A stretch of DNA of 64,000 nt from NCBI GenBank assembly GCA_029243605.1, contig JAQWRT010000077.1:45776-109775 (forward strand), given 5' to 3'. Positions within the stretch are counted from its first letter, which is position 1. Every line of letters begins with the position of its first letter. This stretch comes from Myxococcota bacterium (GTDB lineage: Bacteria > Myxococcota_A > UBA9160 > UBA4427). This document shows, in pieces, positions 9,134 to 18,540 of this stretch. The position numbers were made by a program, and so were the translations under genes. The notes under the pieces were generated by a model. It was not told where the DNA came from, made no database searches, and saw only the letters and a program-made list of their open reading frames with translations.

Positions 9134-9553
9134 TTAGTCTCCTTGCTCGGCAGGGGCGAAATAGAGAAGTCCGAAACTCTCGTTCCCGGGTTCAACTTCG
9201 GTACGAACGGGCAGATCGAGGCAAATCTCCTCGAGACTTCCCCGCCAGCCGCCCACCAGGCGAATCCCCTCTTCCATCTCGATGACCACCGTCGCGTAGG
9301 GCAGTTCTTCGGAGGCCCAACCCGGATCGACCGGACGGTGGGTCACCGTCCAGGAAAACATTCGTCCCTTGCCGAGGGAGGGGTTGAAGACCAGCGCATC
9401 CGAGCCGCACCGAGCGCAGCGAAAACGAGGCGGATGGAAGACTTGTGAGCACCCTTCACAACGTTGCAGGTGCAGCGTCCCACTGGCGAGGTGCCGATAA
9501 AAATCCGCGTTTCGGCCATCGGGGTCGGGGACAAATTTTGCCGGGGCACTCAT
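9134..9553 (-). CDS. DUF35 OB-fold/zinc-ribbon protein (partner of thiolase-like protein)
   Basis: This 139-residue protein has an N-terminal rubredoxin-like zinc ribbon with two CxxC pairs ('QRCEGCSQVF' and 'FRCARCGS') and a C-terminal OB-fold ('KGRMFSWTVTHRPVDPGW', 'PYATVVIEMEEG'). Proteins of this family (ChsH2 C-terminal domain, DUF35) bind to thiolase-like lipid-transfer proteins and are needed for their activity. It sits 42 bp after exactly such a gene and 2 bp before the acyl-CoA dehydrogenase, so a complex with the upstream protein is strongly suggested. Confidence 0.9.
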   Translation of the reverse strand: MSAPAKFVPDPDGRNADFYRHLASGTLHLQRCEGCSQVFHPPRFRCARCGSDALVFNPSLGKGRMFSWTVTHRPVDPGWASEELPYATVVIEMEEGIRLVGGWRGSLEEICLDLPVRTEVEPGNESFGLLYFAPAEQGD

Positions 9554-9595
9554 TCGTAGGTCTCCGTTTTCTGAGCTGATGCAGAACCGGTCATC

Positions 9596-10780
9596 TCAAT
9601 TCCCCCGACCCAGGATCGCGATACTGCCATCCCCGAAATCTCCCCAACCCGTGACCAGACCCAACTCCGCACCTTCGACCTGGGCGGCGCCGGCGGCGTG
9701 ACGCAGTTGCCGGGTGGCCTCAACCACATGATTCATCCCCCACATATGTCCCTGGGAGAGCAAACCGCCATGGGTATTCACGGGCATTTCCCCCCCCAGA
9801 CGGATTCGGCCGCCCTGGACGAAATCCCCGGCTTCCCCCCGGTCGCAGAGTCCCAGGGCTTCGAGTTGCAACAAGACCACATAGGTAAAACAGTCGTATA
9901 TCTGGAGGAAGTCCATGTCGCCGACCTCTACCCCGGCCATGGCCAAGGCCCGGGGAGCCGCGTGGCAGAGCCCGACCTTGAAGGGGTCAGGACGGTTGGT
10001 GATATCGTCGGCGGGATAGGGGTGTCCCTCGGCGCCGCCGAGGTAGAACACCGGCGTATGGGGCCGATCGGGCGCACGCTCCGCCGAAGTCATCACCACC
10101 GCCGCCGCACAATCGGTTTCGACACAGCAATCGAATTTACGCAGGGGCTCGGCCACCCAAGGAGAGGCCAGATAGTCCTCAAGGTCCATGGGGCGACCCC
10201 GCATCAGGGCCTTCTCGTTCAGCTGAGCGTGGGCTCGGCACGCCAGGGCCACCTCCGCCGCTGCCTCGTCTGATATTCCGTAGAGCTGCTTGTAGCGCAT
10301 GAGGATAAACGAGTAGAACTGGGCGGCGGTTCGCGCGCCATAGGGGAGGTAGTAATCCATGGTGACATTCCCCACCGAACCCGGATCCAATCCGAACCGC
10401 GGCGGTTTCAACCCGGGTCGCGGGCGAAAAGCCGAAAAGCCGTTCCAACCCACCACCACAAGCACGTTCTTCGCCACGCCCGAGTGAATCGCCATGGCTG
10501 CGCTCTGGAGCGAAGCTGTGGGACTTGCTCCGCCCAGGTGCACAGTGGCGGCGTAGTGGAGATCCTCGACTCCCAGGTTCGCGGCCAACTCCTCGGCCGA
10601 GGTATAGCCGGGGGGAGGAATAATGCCGTCGATCTCTTCGACCTCGAGTCCCGCATCCTCGATGGCCGCGACTGAGGCCCGCAGCATCAGCTGGACGGGT
10701 GTCTCGTCCGCTCCACGCACGTAATCGGTTTCGCCGATACCGACCAGGGCGGCGCTGGCTCGGAGCGGATGCGGGGACAA
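9596..10780 (-). CDS. Thiolase-like lipid-transfer protein, probable Ltp2-type aldolase
   Basis: This 394-residue thiolase-superfamily protein lacks the thiolase chemistry. The nucleophilic Cys region reads '[16 protein letters not shown]' with no Cys, and the C-terminal CxG motif is replaced by '[10 protein letters not shown]'. Instead it has 'IYDCFTYV' with Tyr at about 295, where the steroid retro-aldolase Ltp2 has a catalytic Tyr, and '[12 protein letters not shown]'. I therefore read it as an aldolase that cleaves a beta-hydroxyacyl-CoA side chain rather than a beta-ketothiolase. It is the first gene of a four-gene minus-strand operon with DUF35 and two acyl-CoA dehydrogenases. Substrate (steroid-like or other branched chain) is inferred by analogy only. 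Confidence 0.82.
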   Translation of the reverse strand: MSPHPLRASAALVGIGETDYVRGADETPVQLMLRASVAAIEDAGLEVEEIDGIIPPPGYTSAEELAANLGVEDLHYAATVHLGGASPTASLQSAAMAIHSGVAKNVLVVVGWNGFSAFRPRPGLKPPRFGLDPGSVGNVTMDYYLPYGARTAAQFYSFILMRYKQLYGISDEAAAEVALACRAHAQLNEKALMRGRPMDLEDYLASPWVAEPLRKFDCCVETDCAAAVVMTSAERAPDRPHTPVFYLGGAEGHPYPADDITNRPDPFKVGLCHAAPRALAMAGVEVGDMDFLQIYDCFTYVVLLQLEALGLCDRGEAGDFVQGGRIRLGGEMPVNTHGGLLSQGHMWGMNHVVEATRQLRHAAGAAQVEGAELGLVTGWGDFGDGSIAILGRGN

Positions 10781-10978
10781 AATTTTCTCCTGATCATTGC
10801 GGGATTCGGTGCAGCTTCGAACTTTTCCGAAGCCCCTCTTCCGCTTCCCCGGCGAATATTTAATCTGGGAGTCTAGCCACTAATCAGGAGATTTGACCCC
10901 AGACCTTGGCGTCGGCCGATGCACCCGACGCGTTCTCAATGGACAGGTGCCCTTGGGAAAACGACTATTCGTCGAGGG

Positions 10979-13195
10979 TTAGCGGCCGGGGTCGAGTTTC
11001 AAGAAGGAGAAGAGGTTGCTGTAGTCGTCGGTCCAAACCGGAACGTGGTGAACCTCTCCAGGTCCGACCCGGACCATCTCAAGAGCGCCCGGATTCAGCC
11101 CGAGGACACGATGACGATGGGCGATGCCTCGCTGTATCTCGTCCAAACGCGAAGCATCTTCCGCAAGGATGACCCAGTTCGCCTTAAGGCTGAAATAACC
11201 CGGAACGTTCTGAGTGGAGATTCGAAGGCTCTTCAAACCAACCTCGAAGCCTACCCGCGAAATCAAGTCAACGAAGTCAAAGTGGCGGCTCGAGACATGG
11301 ACGGTCAGCAGTCCGTCCTCAGCCAGAGCCGCCCGATAATAACGAAAGGCCTCCTCGGTCAGGAGGTGCACCGGGATACTGTCGCTGTTGAAGGCGTCCA
11401 CGACCAACACATCGAAATCCTGGGAATTTCCCAACTCCTGTTCGCCCTCGAGGGCGAGCCGAGCATCCCCGAGAACGACTTCGATATCCGCTTCGCTTTC
11501 CTGGAGATAGCGAAAATCACCCGAGTCACGGGCGATCCGAACCACGCCGGGATCGATTTCGTAGAACCGAAAGAGATCCCCATCTCCTCCGTAGGCCGCC
11601 AAAGTCCCTATTCCGAGACCGATGATCCCCACCCGGTGGGCTTCGGCATTCTGGAGCGCACCCAACACCAAGCCCACGCCGGTCGCCACTCCGAAATATG
11701 AGGTCGGCATTCTCGCGCTCTCACGATCGAGAAACTGGACGCCATGAATCGTGCTGCCATGCATCAACTGCCGCTGCCCCGTCGAGTCGTCACCGATCTG
11801 AACGACCTTCAGAACTCCGAAGAAGCCCCTCTCCTGGTGTCGGAGATAGGGGTTTTCACGAAGCCGGAAAGAAGCGGACGTGACAAATAAGAGGAGGGTC
11901 AGCGGGCCGACCAACCACCAACGCCACAGAGGAAGCCGGAAACACAGCGTGCTGGACGGATCCCGGGCACAGACGAGAAGGAAGAGCATAATCACCAAAC
12001 CGAGCGCCAGATCAAACTCGAAGAAGTCGGAGAAGACGAGTGGAACCAACACCCCGGCGAGTATGCCTCCGACTGCGCCTCCCCCCGAGATACAGAGGTA
12101 GAAGCCAGCCAGGGAAGTCGCGGGCGGGCGCAATCGATAGAGCTCTCCGTGCATCATCATGCAGGCGGACAAGAGCAGCAGACAGTAGGCCGGAATCTGA
12201 CAATAGACCGAGAAGAGGAGCAACTGGGACCGAGGACTGATCAGGGGCGCCCAGAATTCTGCCGCAAAGGTAAACCAGAGAGAAACCAAGAGACCGAGCA
12301 GCCAAGGGGGCCGAAAATAGGCCCGCTCCGACCAGAAGCAGAAGACAAAGGTCAGGAGGTAGACCGTCAGAGGAAGGACCCAGAGAAAGGGGACGCTCGC
12401 GACGTCGAGACAAAGCTTATTGGTCACCCCAACGAGCATGAGCACGGCTGCTGCGGGAAGCAGCAGCCAGAGACTCACGTCAATCGAGCCCGAACCGCCA
12501 TTCGGGCCCCCGGCCGAAATCATATCCGCCCCACCCGACCTCTCGTTCCCGTCGACAGCCGGGGATAGTTCGACTTCAGGGATGCGAAACGAGATCAGCC
12601 CGCATCCCAAAATCGTCAGGACCGCGGGGACAAAGGCCCAAGACCAGAGAACGGCCGTAGAGGAAAGCGAGAAGGCAGGCTCGAGTAAAGCGGGATAGGC
12701 GAGCAGCGCGAGCAAGGAGCCCAAATTCGAGATGGCATAAAGGGGATAGGGCGAAGAACTCGGGTAAGACCGAGCAAACCAGGCCTGGACCAGAGGACCC
12801 GTAGACGTCAGCGCCATGAAGGGGAGCGCCACATTGGCCACTAAGGTCGTGAGGATATGCACGGTCTCATCGACCTGCCCAACGGGTCGCCAGTCTTCGC
12901 CGGGGAGCGCGGGCATGAGGACAAGCGCCATTCCAAACACGGCCGAGTGAACCACGAGCTGAAGTGAGGGGCGCACGAAGCGGAGTAACAGGTAGGCGTA
13001 CGCGTAGCCAAAGAAAAGAGCGGTCTGATAGAAAACGAGGCAGAGAGTCCAAACCGCAGGAGCGCCCCCAAACCACGGGAGTATCCGCTTCCCCACCATG
13101 GGCTGGATCAGAAAAGTGAGGAAGGCCGCTAAAAAAATCGCCGTAGCGAAAAGCCAATACACCCTGCCCGGAGAAACGGGTCGAGGCATCGGCAT
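10979..13195 (-). CDS. Polytopic membrane protein fused to spermidine synthase-like domain
   Basis: The first ~430 residues contain about a dozen hydrophobic helices (for example 'YWLFATAIFLAAFLTFLIQP' near the N-terminus), resembling an MFS-like or spermidine-synthase-associated transporter. The last ~300 residues form a Rossmann methyltransferase-fold domain of spermidine synthase type: 'VGIIGLGIGTLAAYGGDGD' (nucleotide loop), 'FYEIDPGVV' and 'FDVLVVDAFNSDSIPVHLLT'. Whether it makes a polyamine is uncertain, since many such fusions have unknown activity. I place the start at ATG 13195 with GAGGG about nine bases upstream; an ATG at 13189 is equally possible. It is a monocistronic-looking gene. 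Domain reading is solid; the reaction is not. Confidence 0.85.
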   Translation of the reverse strand: MPMPRPVSPGRVYWLFATAIFLAAFLTFLIQPMVGKRILPWFGGAPAVWTLCLVFYQTALFFGYAYAYLLLRFVRPSLQLVVHSAVFGMALVLMPALPGEDWRPVGQVDETVHILTTLVANVALPFMALTSTGPLVQAWFARSYPSSSPYPLYAISNLGSLLALLAYPALLEPAFSLSSTAVLWSWAFVPAVLTILGCGLISFRIPEVELSPAVDGNERSGGADMISAGGPNGGSGSIDVSLWLLLPAAAVLMLVGVTNKLCLDVASVPFLWVLPLTVYLLTFVFCFWSERAYFRPPWLLGLLVSLWFTFAAEFWAPLISPRSQLLLFSVYCQIPAYCLLLLSACMMMHGELYRLRPPATSLAGFYLCISGGGAVGGILAGVLVPLVFSDFFEFDLALGLVIMLFLLVCARDPSSTLCFRLPLWRWWLVGPLTLLLFVTSASFRLRENPYLRHQERGFFGVLKVVQIGDDSTGQRQLMHGSTIHGVQFLDRESARMPTSYFGVATGVGLVLGALQNAEAHRVGIIGLGIGTLAAYGGDGDLFRFYEIDPGVVRIARDSGDFRYLQESEADIEVVLGDARLALEGEQELGNSQDFDVLVVDAFNSDSIPVHLLTEEAFRYYRAALAEDGLLTVHVSSRHFDFVDLISRVGFEVGLKSLRISTQNVPGYFSLKANWVILAEDASRLDEIQRGIAHRHRVLGLNPGALEMVRVGPGEVHHVPVWTDDYSNLFSFLKLDPGR

Positions 13196-13594
13196 GGTGC
13201 TCAGCCCTCGGCCCCGAGCGGCCCTAACCAAGGGAGCCGCAATCCGGTCGAGGCTTTGAAATGCCCGACCCAGCTACGAGGGACAAACCAGGGCAGCAAG
13301 AGAGCGCCTTTCCAGAACCCCGGAGCCGTCACAAGTCGGACCGAACTCCGCTTGGGAGAATTTGAACAGCCGACAGCGGTCCAGCCGCTCCGAACGCATC
13401 CTCGCCGCTCGCCCGCACACCCTGCAATACCGAGATCAAAATTGGGCGCGGATTCGAACCCGAGCCCCAGAACCGATGGGCGACGATCTACGAAAAAGAA
13501 AAACACAGAAATGTGAGGCTAACCGCCTCAAGGATCGCCGCCAGGGTACGCGGCGAGAAGGACCGCGAGAAGCCCCCTGACGCCCTAGAGCGCA
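13196..13594. other. Intergenic stretch without a supported gene
   Basis: About 400 bp lie between the spermidine synthase-like gene and the small zinc-ribbon gene. Short frames exist on both strands but none has a recognisable motif or a good ribosome binding site. Two stretches on the minus strand (around 13345-13360 and 13425-13445) resemble tRNA T-arm loops but do not fold into a full tRNA. The promoter of the minus-strand fusion gene should lie at the left edge of this gap. Confidence 0.5.
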
Positions 13595-13864
13595 CTATTT
13601 TCGGTAGAAGCGGGCCACCAGCGGATCGATTTCGGACTGTTTGTCCCAGTCCCAACCCCCGCCACCCTCTGCCGACGGGAAGCATTCGGAGCACCAATAG
13701 CCCCCGTGGATCAGGATCCAGGGGCTCGCTTCGAACTCGTGCCCTACGGCGCACGCCCAGCGATGCCCTGTCCTCATCCCCTCGAAGTCGAGCGAGAGCA
13801 ATCGCCCCCCCCGGGATTCTGCGTAGGCCGTTAGGTCCTGGATCCCCATCGTCGACTCGCTCAT
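13595..13864 (-). CDS. Small zinc-ribbon/treble-clef protein
   Basis: This 89-residue protein carries 'HRWACAVGHEFEAS' and 'GGYWCSECFPS'. Cys and His spaced this way, with the W-I-x-x-G-x-W-C-x-x-C pattern, are typical of the DUF4379-like treble-clef zinc ribbons. Only part of the four-ligand set is clearly cysteine, so His may contribute. Its ATG overlaps the stop of the upstream epimerase gene by four bases, so the two are translationally coupled and may work together. Exact function unknown. Confidence 0.75.
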   Translation of the reverse strand: MSESTMGIQDLTAYAESRGGRLLSLDFEGMRTGHRWACAVGHEFEASPWILIHGGYWCSECFPSAEGGGGWDWDKQSEIDPLVARFYRK

Positions 13865-14985
13865 CGGATTTCCTTCATGGCCTGCCCTGCCCCCAGTTCT
13901 TGCCAGCCCGGAATGGCCGCCCAGGCCTCCTTTGAGCCGAAAAAGGCTTCGATATAGGCCGTGTTGTCTTCATCGATCCATTGCAGGGGCTCTGCCCATC
14001 GGCGCGCGAGAACCTTGAGAAGCGGGGCCGGGGCCATTCGTGCCCCCCATTTCATCCAGGTCGCCAGCCCCTCCGCCACCATCGCGTAGCAGTCGTCGAG
14101 GGTGTCTCGAAAATGGCCGAGATGATGATTGAGGTCTTCACTGTCCGCAAAATAGCCGCAGTGGAAATTTTTCAACGCGAACCAATTCCGATCGAAGATT
14201 TTCCGGTAATCGCCAAGCCCCACGGCGGCGAATTGATCGGCGAGAAAATCCTCGTATACCACCCGGCAACTGGGCCCCCCGGACATATTGTAGATCCGTC
14301 CCCAGAAATCATCCGAGGTTCCCAGGCACTGAACCAATCCGTATCCCGCATCCCGACTCGTAATCAGTTCAATATGCTGATTGAGGGGCTGATGGAAGAG
14401 AATCGGATCGAGCAACCCCAAGAGTTGTGGAGGAACGATGAACGTCTGGCGAAGACTCGCCCAGTTTTTTATTCCGGAATCTGCAATCAAGCGCTCGGCT
14501 GCACACTTCGTAAGCGCGTAGTAGTCATGGACGCTGGGAATCAGGGGATCACCCACCCGAATCATTTCGTTGGGTGGGAGACGATCGCCGTATTGAGCCA
14601 CGGACCCCACACCCACCAAACGGATCCGTTCCGCCCCGTCAGGCTGACGCAGGATTGAATCGACCAGATTGCGCGTACCGCCAACATTGATCGCCTGGGC
14701 GAGCGCCGGATTGCGATCGGCGGCAGGAGAAATCATCGCCGCCGGATGCAATACACAATCCACTCCGTCGACGGCTCGGTCCACATCGCCGGGATTCGTC
14801 AAATCGCCCCAGACGATCTCCAGCCAGCTTTCGCCCTCATAGGGTGCGAACATCTTCTTGTTGACTTTCGATGGGCGAAGCAGCAACCGAGTCGCGTGAG
14901 CATCGCTGCGCCGGCGCAATTCGAGAAAGGCTTCGTGCCCCATGCTCCCGGAAGCACCCGTGAGCAGAACCGTGGATCGAGACAT
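13861..14985 (-). CDS. NAD(P)-dependent epimerase/dehydratase (extended SDR)
   Basis: This 374-residue extended short-chain dehydrogenase has an N-terminal Rossmann loop 'LLTGASGSMGHEAF', 'LHPAAMISPAADR', and the catalytic YxxxK in 'DYYALTKCAAERL' with the upstream Ser in 'VGVGSVAQYG'. Such enzymes act on nucleotide sugars, sterols or small ketones; the substrate cannot be inferred from the sequence. It is followed by the overlapping small zinc-ribbon gene on the same strand and probably forms a two-gene operon. Confidence 0.85.
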   Translation of the reverse strand: MSRSTVLLTGASGSMGHEAFLELRRRSDAHATRLLLRPSKVNKKMFAPYEGESWLEIVWGDLTNPGDVDRAVDGVDCVLHPAAMISPAADRNPALAQAINVGGTRNLVDSILRQPDGAERIRLVGVGSVAQYGDRLPPNEMIRVGDPLIPSVHDYYALTKCAAERLIADSGIKNWASLRQTFIVPPQLLGLLDPILFHQPLNQHIELITSRDAGYGLVQCLGTSDDFWGRIYNMSGGPSCRVVYEDFLADQFAAVGLGDYRKIFDRNWFALKNFHCGYFADSEDLNHHLGHFRDTLDDCYAMVAEGLATWMKWGARMAPAPLLKVLARRWAEPLQWIDEDNTAYIEAFFGSKEAWAAIPGWQELGAGQAMKEIR

Positions 14986-15099
14986 CTAAACTCCGTTTTC
15001 ATTCAGGGGGAACGCGAGCCGGAATTTCGCAAAACCGGCCCGCTGCGCCAAGTGAAATCGAAACTTATTTCCGATGTTTTACTTGGACCGGGGGGCAAT

Positions 15100-17484
15100 T
15101 CATCTCCGGCAGGCCGCTAGGTCCACCGTTTCTCGGATCTTTGCCGCCAGGGCATCGCCGGAGCAGGGTTTCCCGATCACTCCGTCCAATCCATGGTCTT
15201 CCAAACTCCGCAATTCGGCAGGCGAGAGGTTCCCACTCATCAGCACCACAGGAATCCGGGGCGACATTTTCTTCAAACCCTCCAGGGCTTCAGCGCCGCC
15301 CATGACCGGCATCCGATAATCAAGCAGGACCACGTCAAAATCTTCTCCGCGCTCGCGAAAGATCGAGAGGGCCTCGAGGCCGTTGGCGCACCGAACAACG
15401 CCATAACCGCGCTGTACCAGCAGCCGACTCGTGGCTACCGCGACCATGTCCTCGTCCTCGACCAGGAGAATCGTCTCGCTTCCTCGGCCATCGATGGTTG
15501 GAGGTGAGTCTTCCACGCTGGTCGGCCGTTCCGGGCAAAGGGGAACATAAATAGAGCACGTCGTTCCCTCGCCCAGGGCGCTCTCCATGGTCATGGCTCC
15601 ACCGATCTCGCGCAGGTAGACACTGAAGACAGAGAGACCCAGACCCGTCCCCTTTCCAGCCGGCTTGGTCGTGAAGAAGGGGTCAAAGACCCTCTCCATC
15701 GTAGACGGTTCCATACCGCAGCCATCATCGATCAAGTCGATTCGCGCTTGGCTCGTAGTGGTTGGGCTAAAATTGGCGAAGCGCGAATGACTCGGATCGA
15801 TTTCTACCGCCGCGCTCCGCACCGTCAGCGTGCCTCCGCCGGGCATGGCATCACGGGCGTTGAGCGCCACGTTGAGTAGCCCACTGTCGAAACGAGCAGC
15901 GTCGCCCTCGGTGAAGAGTTCATACTCATAAAAATCCGGACAGACCTGAATCGATTCGTCGAGGGCGGGTCTCAGAAGTTCAAACATATTCCTGAAACTC
16001 TCATTGACATCGAAGGTAGTGGTCGCCGACGGCCTTGCATGGGCGAAATCGAGCAACTGGCTGGTCAGCGCGGCAGCCCGCGTCGCCGCCATGGTGATCA
16101 TGTCCGCCATCTCCAATTCTTCGTCATCCGGACCGGAATTGCGGAAGAAATCCTGGAGGTGCTCGCTGGCGGTCAGAATCGCCATCAGCAGATTATTAAA
16201 ATCGTGGGCAATGCCCCCGGCAAGATGTCCGATCGCCTCCATCTTCGTCGCCTGATTCAGCTGGGCGGAGAGTTCGCTCTGGCGGGTGACGTCTCGAGCG
16301 AACCGATAGTGCTGGCCTGGCTCTCCGCCGGGGACCTTCACGGCGGCTATGAATTGAGGGAAATCCGAAGCATCGGAACGCAACCCAGCAACACTATTCT
16401 CCGCCTTCCCGCCATCCGCGATATTAAGAACGGCCCGCACCATTTCCGGCCTATCTGACGCCGCGATCCATGCGTTCGCTGACGACCCGATCATTTCGTC
16501 AGCCCTCGCGCCGTGCATCTCAATGAAAGCGGCGTTCACGCTCTCGATATGGCCATCCGCCCCAACCCGGGCGACGCCTTCGATCGCCGCTTCCATCGCG
16601 GCTCGAATGCTGGTCAGCTCAATCGCTGCCCTCTCGCGTGCTTCGATCTCGAATTCAAGGTTCCGATTCGCCACCTTGAGTTCCAGGGTTCGCTCATCGA
16701 CCCGCAACTCGAGTTCCCGACGCGATTCCTCGAGATCCGATGTTGTCTCACTGAGCGTGTTCACCGTGCTCAGCAGCTTGCCCTGGTTTTCTTTGAGAAG
16801 CTGATCGTGCTTACTCATCCTCGAAAGCAGGAAGAAACCGAAAAAGGCACACAGGAGTCCACCGATCACGTTGACCGACCCCATTCCCAGCGCCCAAAAA
16901 ATCGACAGGGAGCCGTCCAATACCGGCCAATTTCTCAAGATCGGCGCGTAGGGAATTACTCCCACTTGCTCCAGGAGGCTCAGGGTCGTGAATATCAAAA
17001 GCCAGCTGACCAGCCCGAGCCGGGTCGGAACCGTCCCAAAGAGCGGAATGCCGACCAGCATCCCTCCGATCAGCGTGACGAAGCCGTAGGGATCCGTGAA
17101 AAATCCGTAGAGATAGGCGAATAACACATTGCTGATGGCGAAGAGTTGGATCGGAGCATGCTCGAAGAACGCCGAGTTCGAACGGCGGGCCGGCACGGCG
17201 AACGACACAACGCCGAGTAGAACCCAGCACCCGATGGTCAGAAACGAGAAATCGATCTGGTACCCAAGCACCCAGGGATCGATGAAAGGAAATCGCTCGG
17301 GGTTGAATCGAGCAACGTAGAGGAGGCCGGTGGCGTAGAGGCAGAGTCCAAGAACCGCTACAGAAACCAGCAGGCTCTTATGCGCCGCAGGCCAAGAGGC
17401 TATGTCGGTCAGACGCTCACCGAACCCGACATCTTTCCCGGCCTGGGCCTCTTGTCTCGCCTTGCGAACTGGATTGATACCCAT
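15100..17484 (-). CDS. Hybrid sensor histidine kinase with C-terminal receiver
   Basis: The 794 residues hold, in order: about six membrane helices (residues ~37-222), a coiled coil (~225-290), a PAS domain (~292-400), a HisKA dimerisation domain with the phospho-acceptor H427 in 'GGIAHDFNNLL', an HATPase_c domain with 'NVALNARDAMPGGG', 'DDGCGM' and 'GKGTGLGL', and a receiver domain ending the protein with D722 in 'VLLDYRMPVMGG'. The signal sensed by the membrane region is unknown. No response regulator with an output domain is adjacent, so the phosphorelay partner lies elsewhere. Confidence 0.93.
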   Translation of the reverse strand: MGINPVRKARQEAQAGKDVGFGERLTDIASWPAAHKSLLVSVAVLGLCLYATGLLYVARFNPERFPFIDPWVLGYQIDFSFLTIGCWVLLGVVSFAVPARRSNSAFFEHAPIQLFAISNVLFAYLYGFFTDPYGFVTLIGGMLVGIPLFGTVPTRLGLVSWLLIFTTLSLLEQVGVIPYAPILRNWPVLDGSLSIFWALGMGSVNVIGGLLCAFFGFFLLSRMSKHDQLLKENQGKLLSTVNTLSETTSDLEESRRELELRVDERTLELKVANRNLEFEIEARERAAIELTSIRAAMEAAIEGVARVGADGHIESVNAAFIEMHGARADEMIGSSANAWIAASDRPEMVRAVLNIADGGKAENSVAGLRSDASDFPQFIAAVKVPGGEPGQHYRFARDVTRQSELSAQLNQATKMEAIGHLAGGIAHDFNNLLMAILTASEHLQDFFRNSGPDDEELEMADMITMAATRAAALTSQLLDFAHARPSATTTFDVNESFRNMFELLRPALDESIQVCPDFYEYELFTEGDAARFDSGLLNVALNARDAMPGGGTLTVRSAAVEIDPSHSRFANFSPTTTSQARIDLIDDGCGMEPSTMERVFDPFFTTKPAGKGTGLGLSVFSVYLREIGGAMTMESALGEGTTCSIYVPLCPERPTSVEDSPPTIDGRGSETILLVEDEDMVAVATSRLLVQRGYGVVRCANGLEALSIFRERGEDFDVVLLDYRMPVMGGAEALEGLKKMSPRIPVVLMSGNLSPAELRSLEDHGLDGVIGKPCSGDALAAKIRETVDLAACRR

Positions 17485-17630
17485 GCCGCCTCAGTTAGCG
17501 CCTGATTGAACAACAGCGTCCGGTCCAAGGATAGGCAGCCCCATGTTGACGTGGCAACACCGGGTTGTCTTTGTAACGGTTGCGTCCGCTAAGACATGGT
17601 TTAAAACACGTAGAGGCGCTCTCTCGTCGA

Positions 17631-18461
17631 TTAGTCGATGAGATAATGCCCTCCCGAGAGAGGCGAGAGCGACTCATCCGCGGTGTAGAAATTCACCTGA
17701 TATTCGCCCTTTTCCCAACCCTCACTCGGCTCGAGCCACACGTAATTGAACTCGGCCTCGGAGCGGATGGGGTAGTGGTTGAACAGGATGATTTTCGGAT
17801 TGTCCAAGCGCACCCACTTGACGAATACCTCGTCTCCCCCGTAGCCCTCCATGGGGAACGTGGCCCGAATTCGCCCCTCCCCGGGAAGGATCGGGAAGAC
17901 CTGGGAACCGAGATCGGCGTCGCTTCCGGTCTCCGAGAAAAGAACGTTCTGCGGAGCCGGCTGAGCATCGCCCCCCACATTAAAGAGGTCTTGCATCGCC
18001 AATTCGGCCAACCGGCGGGTGAACGCCTTCGGGTCCGAGATTTCCTGAAGCTTCTCGGGCGAAATTTGGCTGAAGCTCGCGAGGGAAAGAGCCAACTCCT
18101 TCTCGCTCATGGAATCAATAATCATCGTCACCATGGCCTCTGGATTGGGGCTGAAACGAGCCATTAGGCGCAGAAGGCTTGCCTGGGGAAGCGAATCGTC
18201 GCTCGCTGCTAGGGCTTCGAGCAGGGCGCGATTTGCCGCGCCGGGCGGGGAGCCTGCCCCCTCCGCCTCCTGGGACAGTCGTGCGAGTTCTGTGCCCGGG
18301 GCGGAGAGGCCTTCAAGGCGAGATCCGTCCATGCCCGTCTCGGAAGCCTGTCGGGCCGCACTCCACCAGCCGACACCGACCCCCAGAAGAAAAAGGGTCA
18401 GCAGTCCGCCACCGAGATAGGCGTTCCATCGTGTCATAGAATCGATCTTAGCCAGAGGCAT
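17631..18461 (-). CDS. Membrane-anchored protein of unknown function
   Basis: The protein (276 residues from ATG 18461) has one N-terminal membrane helix 'YLGGGLLTLFLLGVGVGWW' and then a soluble, presumably periplasmic part. This comprises a helical region with 'LLEALAASDDSLPQASLLR' and a C-terminal beta-rich region ('RATFPMEGYGGDEVFVKWVR', 'GEYQVNFYTADESL') that looks like a small immunoglobulin-like or DUF2914-like sandwich. I do not recognise the family. The open frame extends upstream across the tRNA-Gly gene, which rules out the longest start; ATG 18437 is an alternative. Third-position GC looks like its neighbours. Confidence 0.75.
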   Translation of the reverse strand: MPLAKIDSMTRWNAYLGGGLLTLFLLGVGVGWWSAARQASETGMDGSRLEGLSAPGTELARLSQEAEGAGSPPGAANRALLEALAASDDSLPQASLLRLMARFSPNPEAMVTMIIDSMSEKELALSLASFSQISPEKLQEISDPKAFTRRLAELAMQDLFNVGGDAQPAPQNVLFSETGSDADLGSQVFPILPGEGRIRATFPMEGYGGDEVFVKWVRLDNPKIILFNHYPIRSEAEFNYVWLEPSEGWEKGEYQVNFYTADESLSPLSGGHYLID

Positions 18462-18540
18462 GCCACCCACCAACTTCTCCCCTGGCGGCGCGTTTACCCG
18501 CGAGAGCCGGGCCCGGAAGGCACGCGGAGGACGCCGAACA

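Noticed and set aside
13420..13460. Minus-strand T-arm-like sequence (GGTTCGAATCC pattern), another near 13345-13360
   Set aside because: Neither can be extended into acceptor, D and anticodon stems; the T stem itself has mismatches. Treated as chance.
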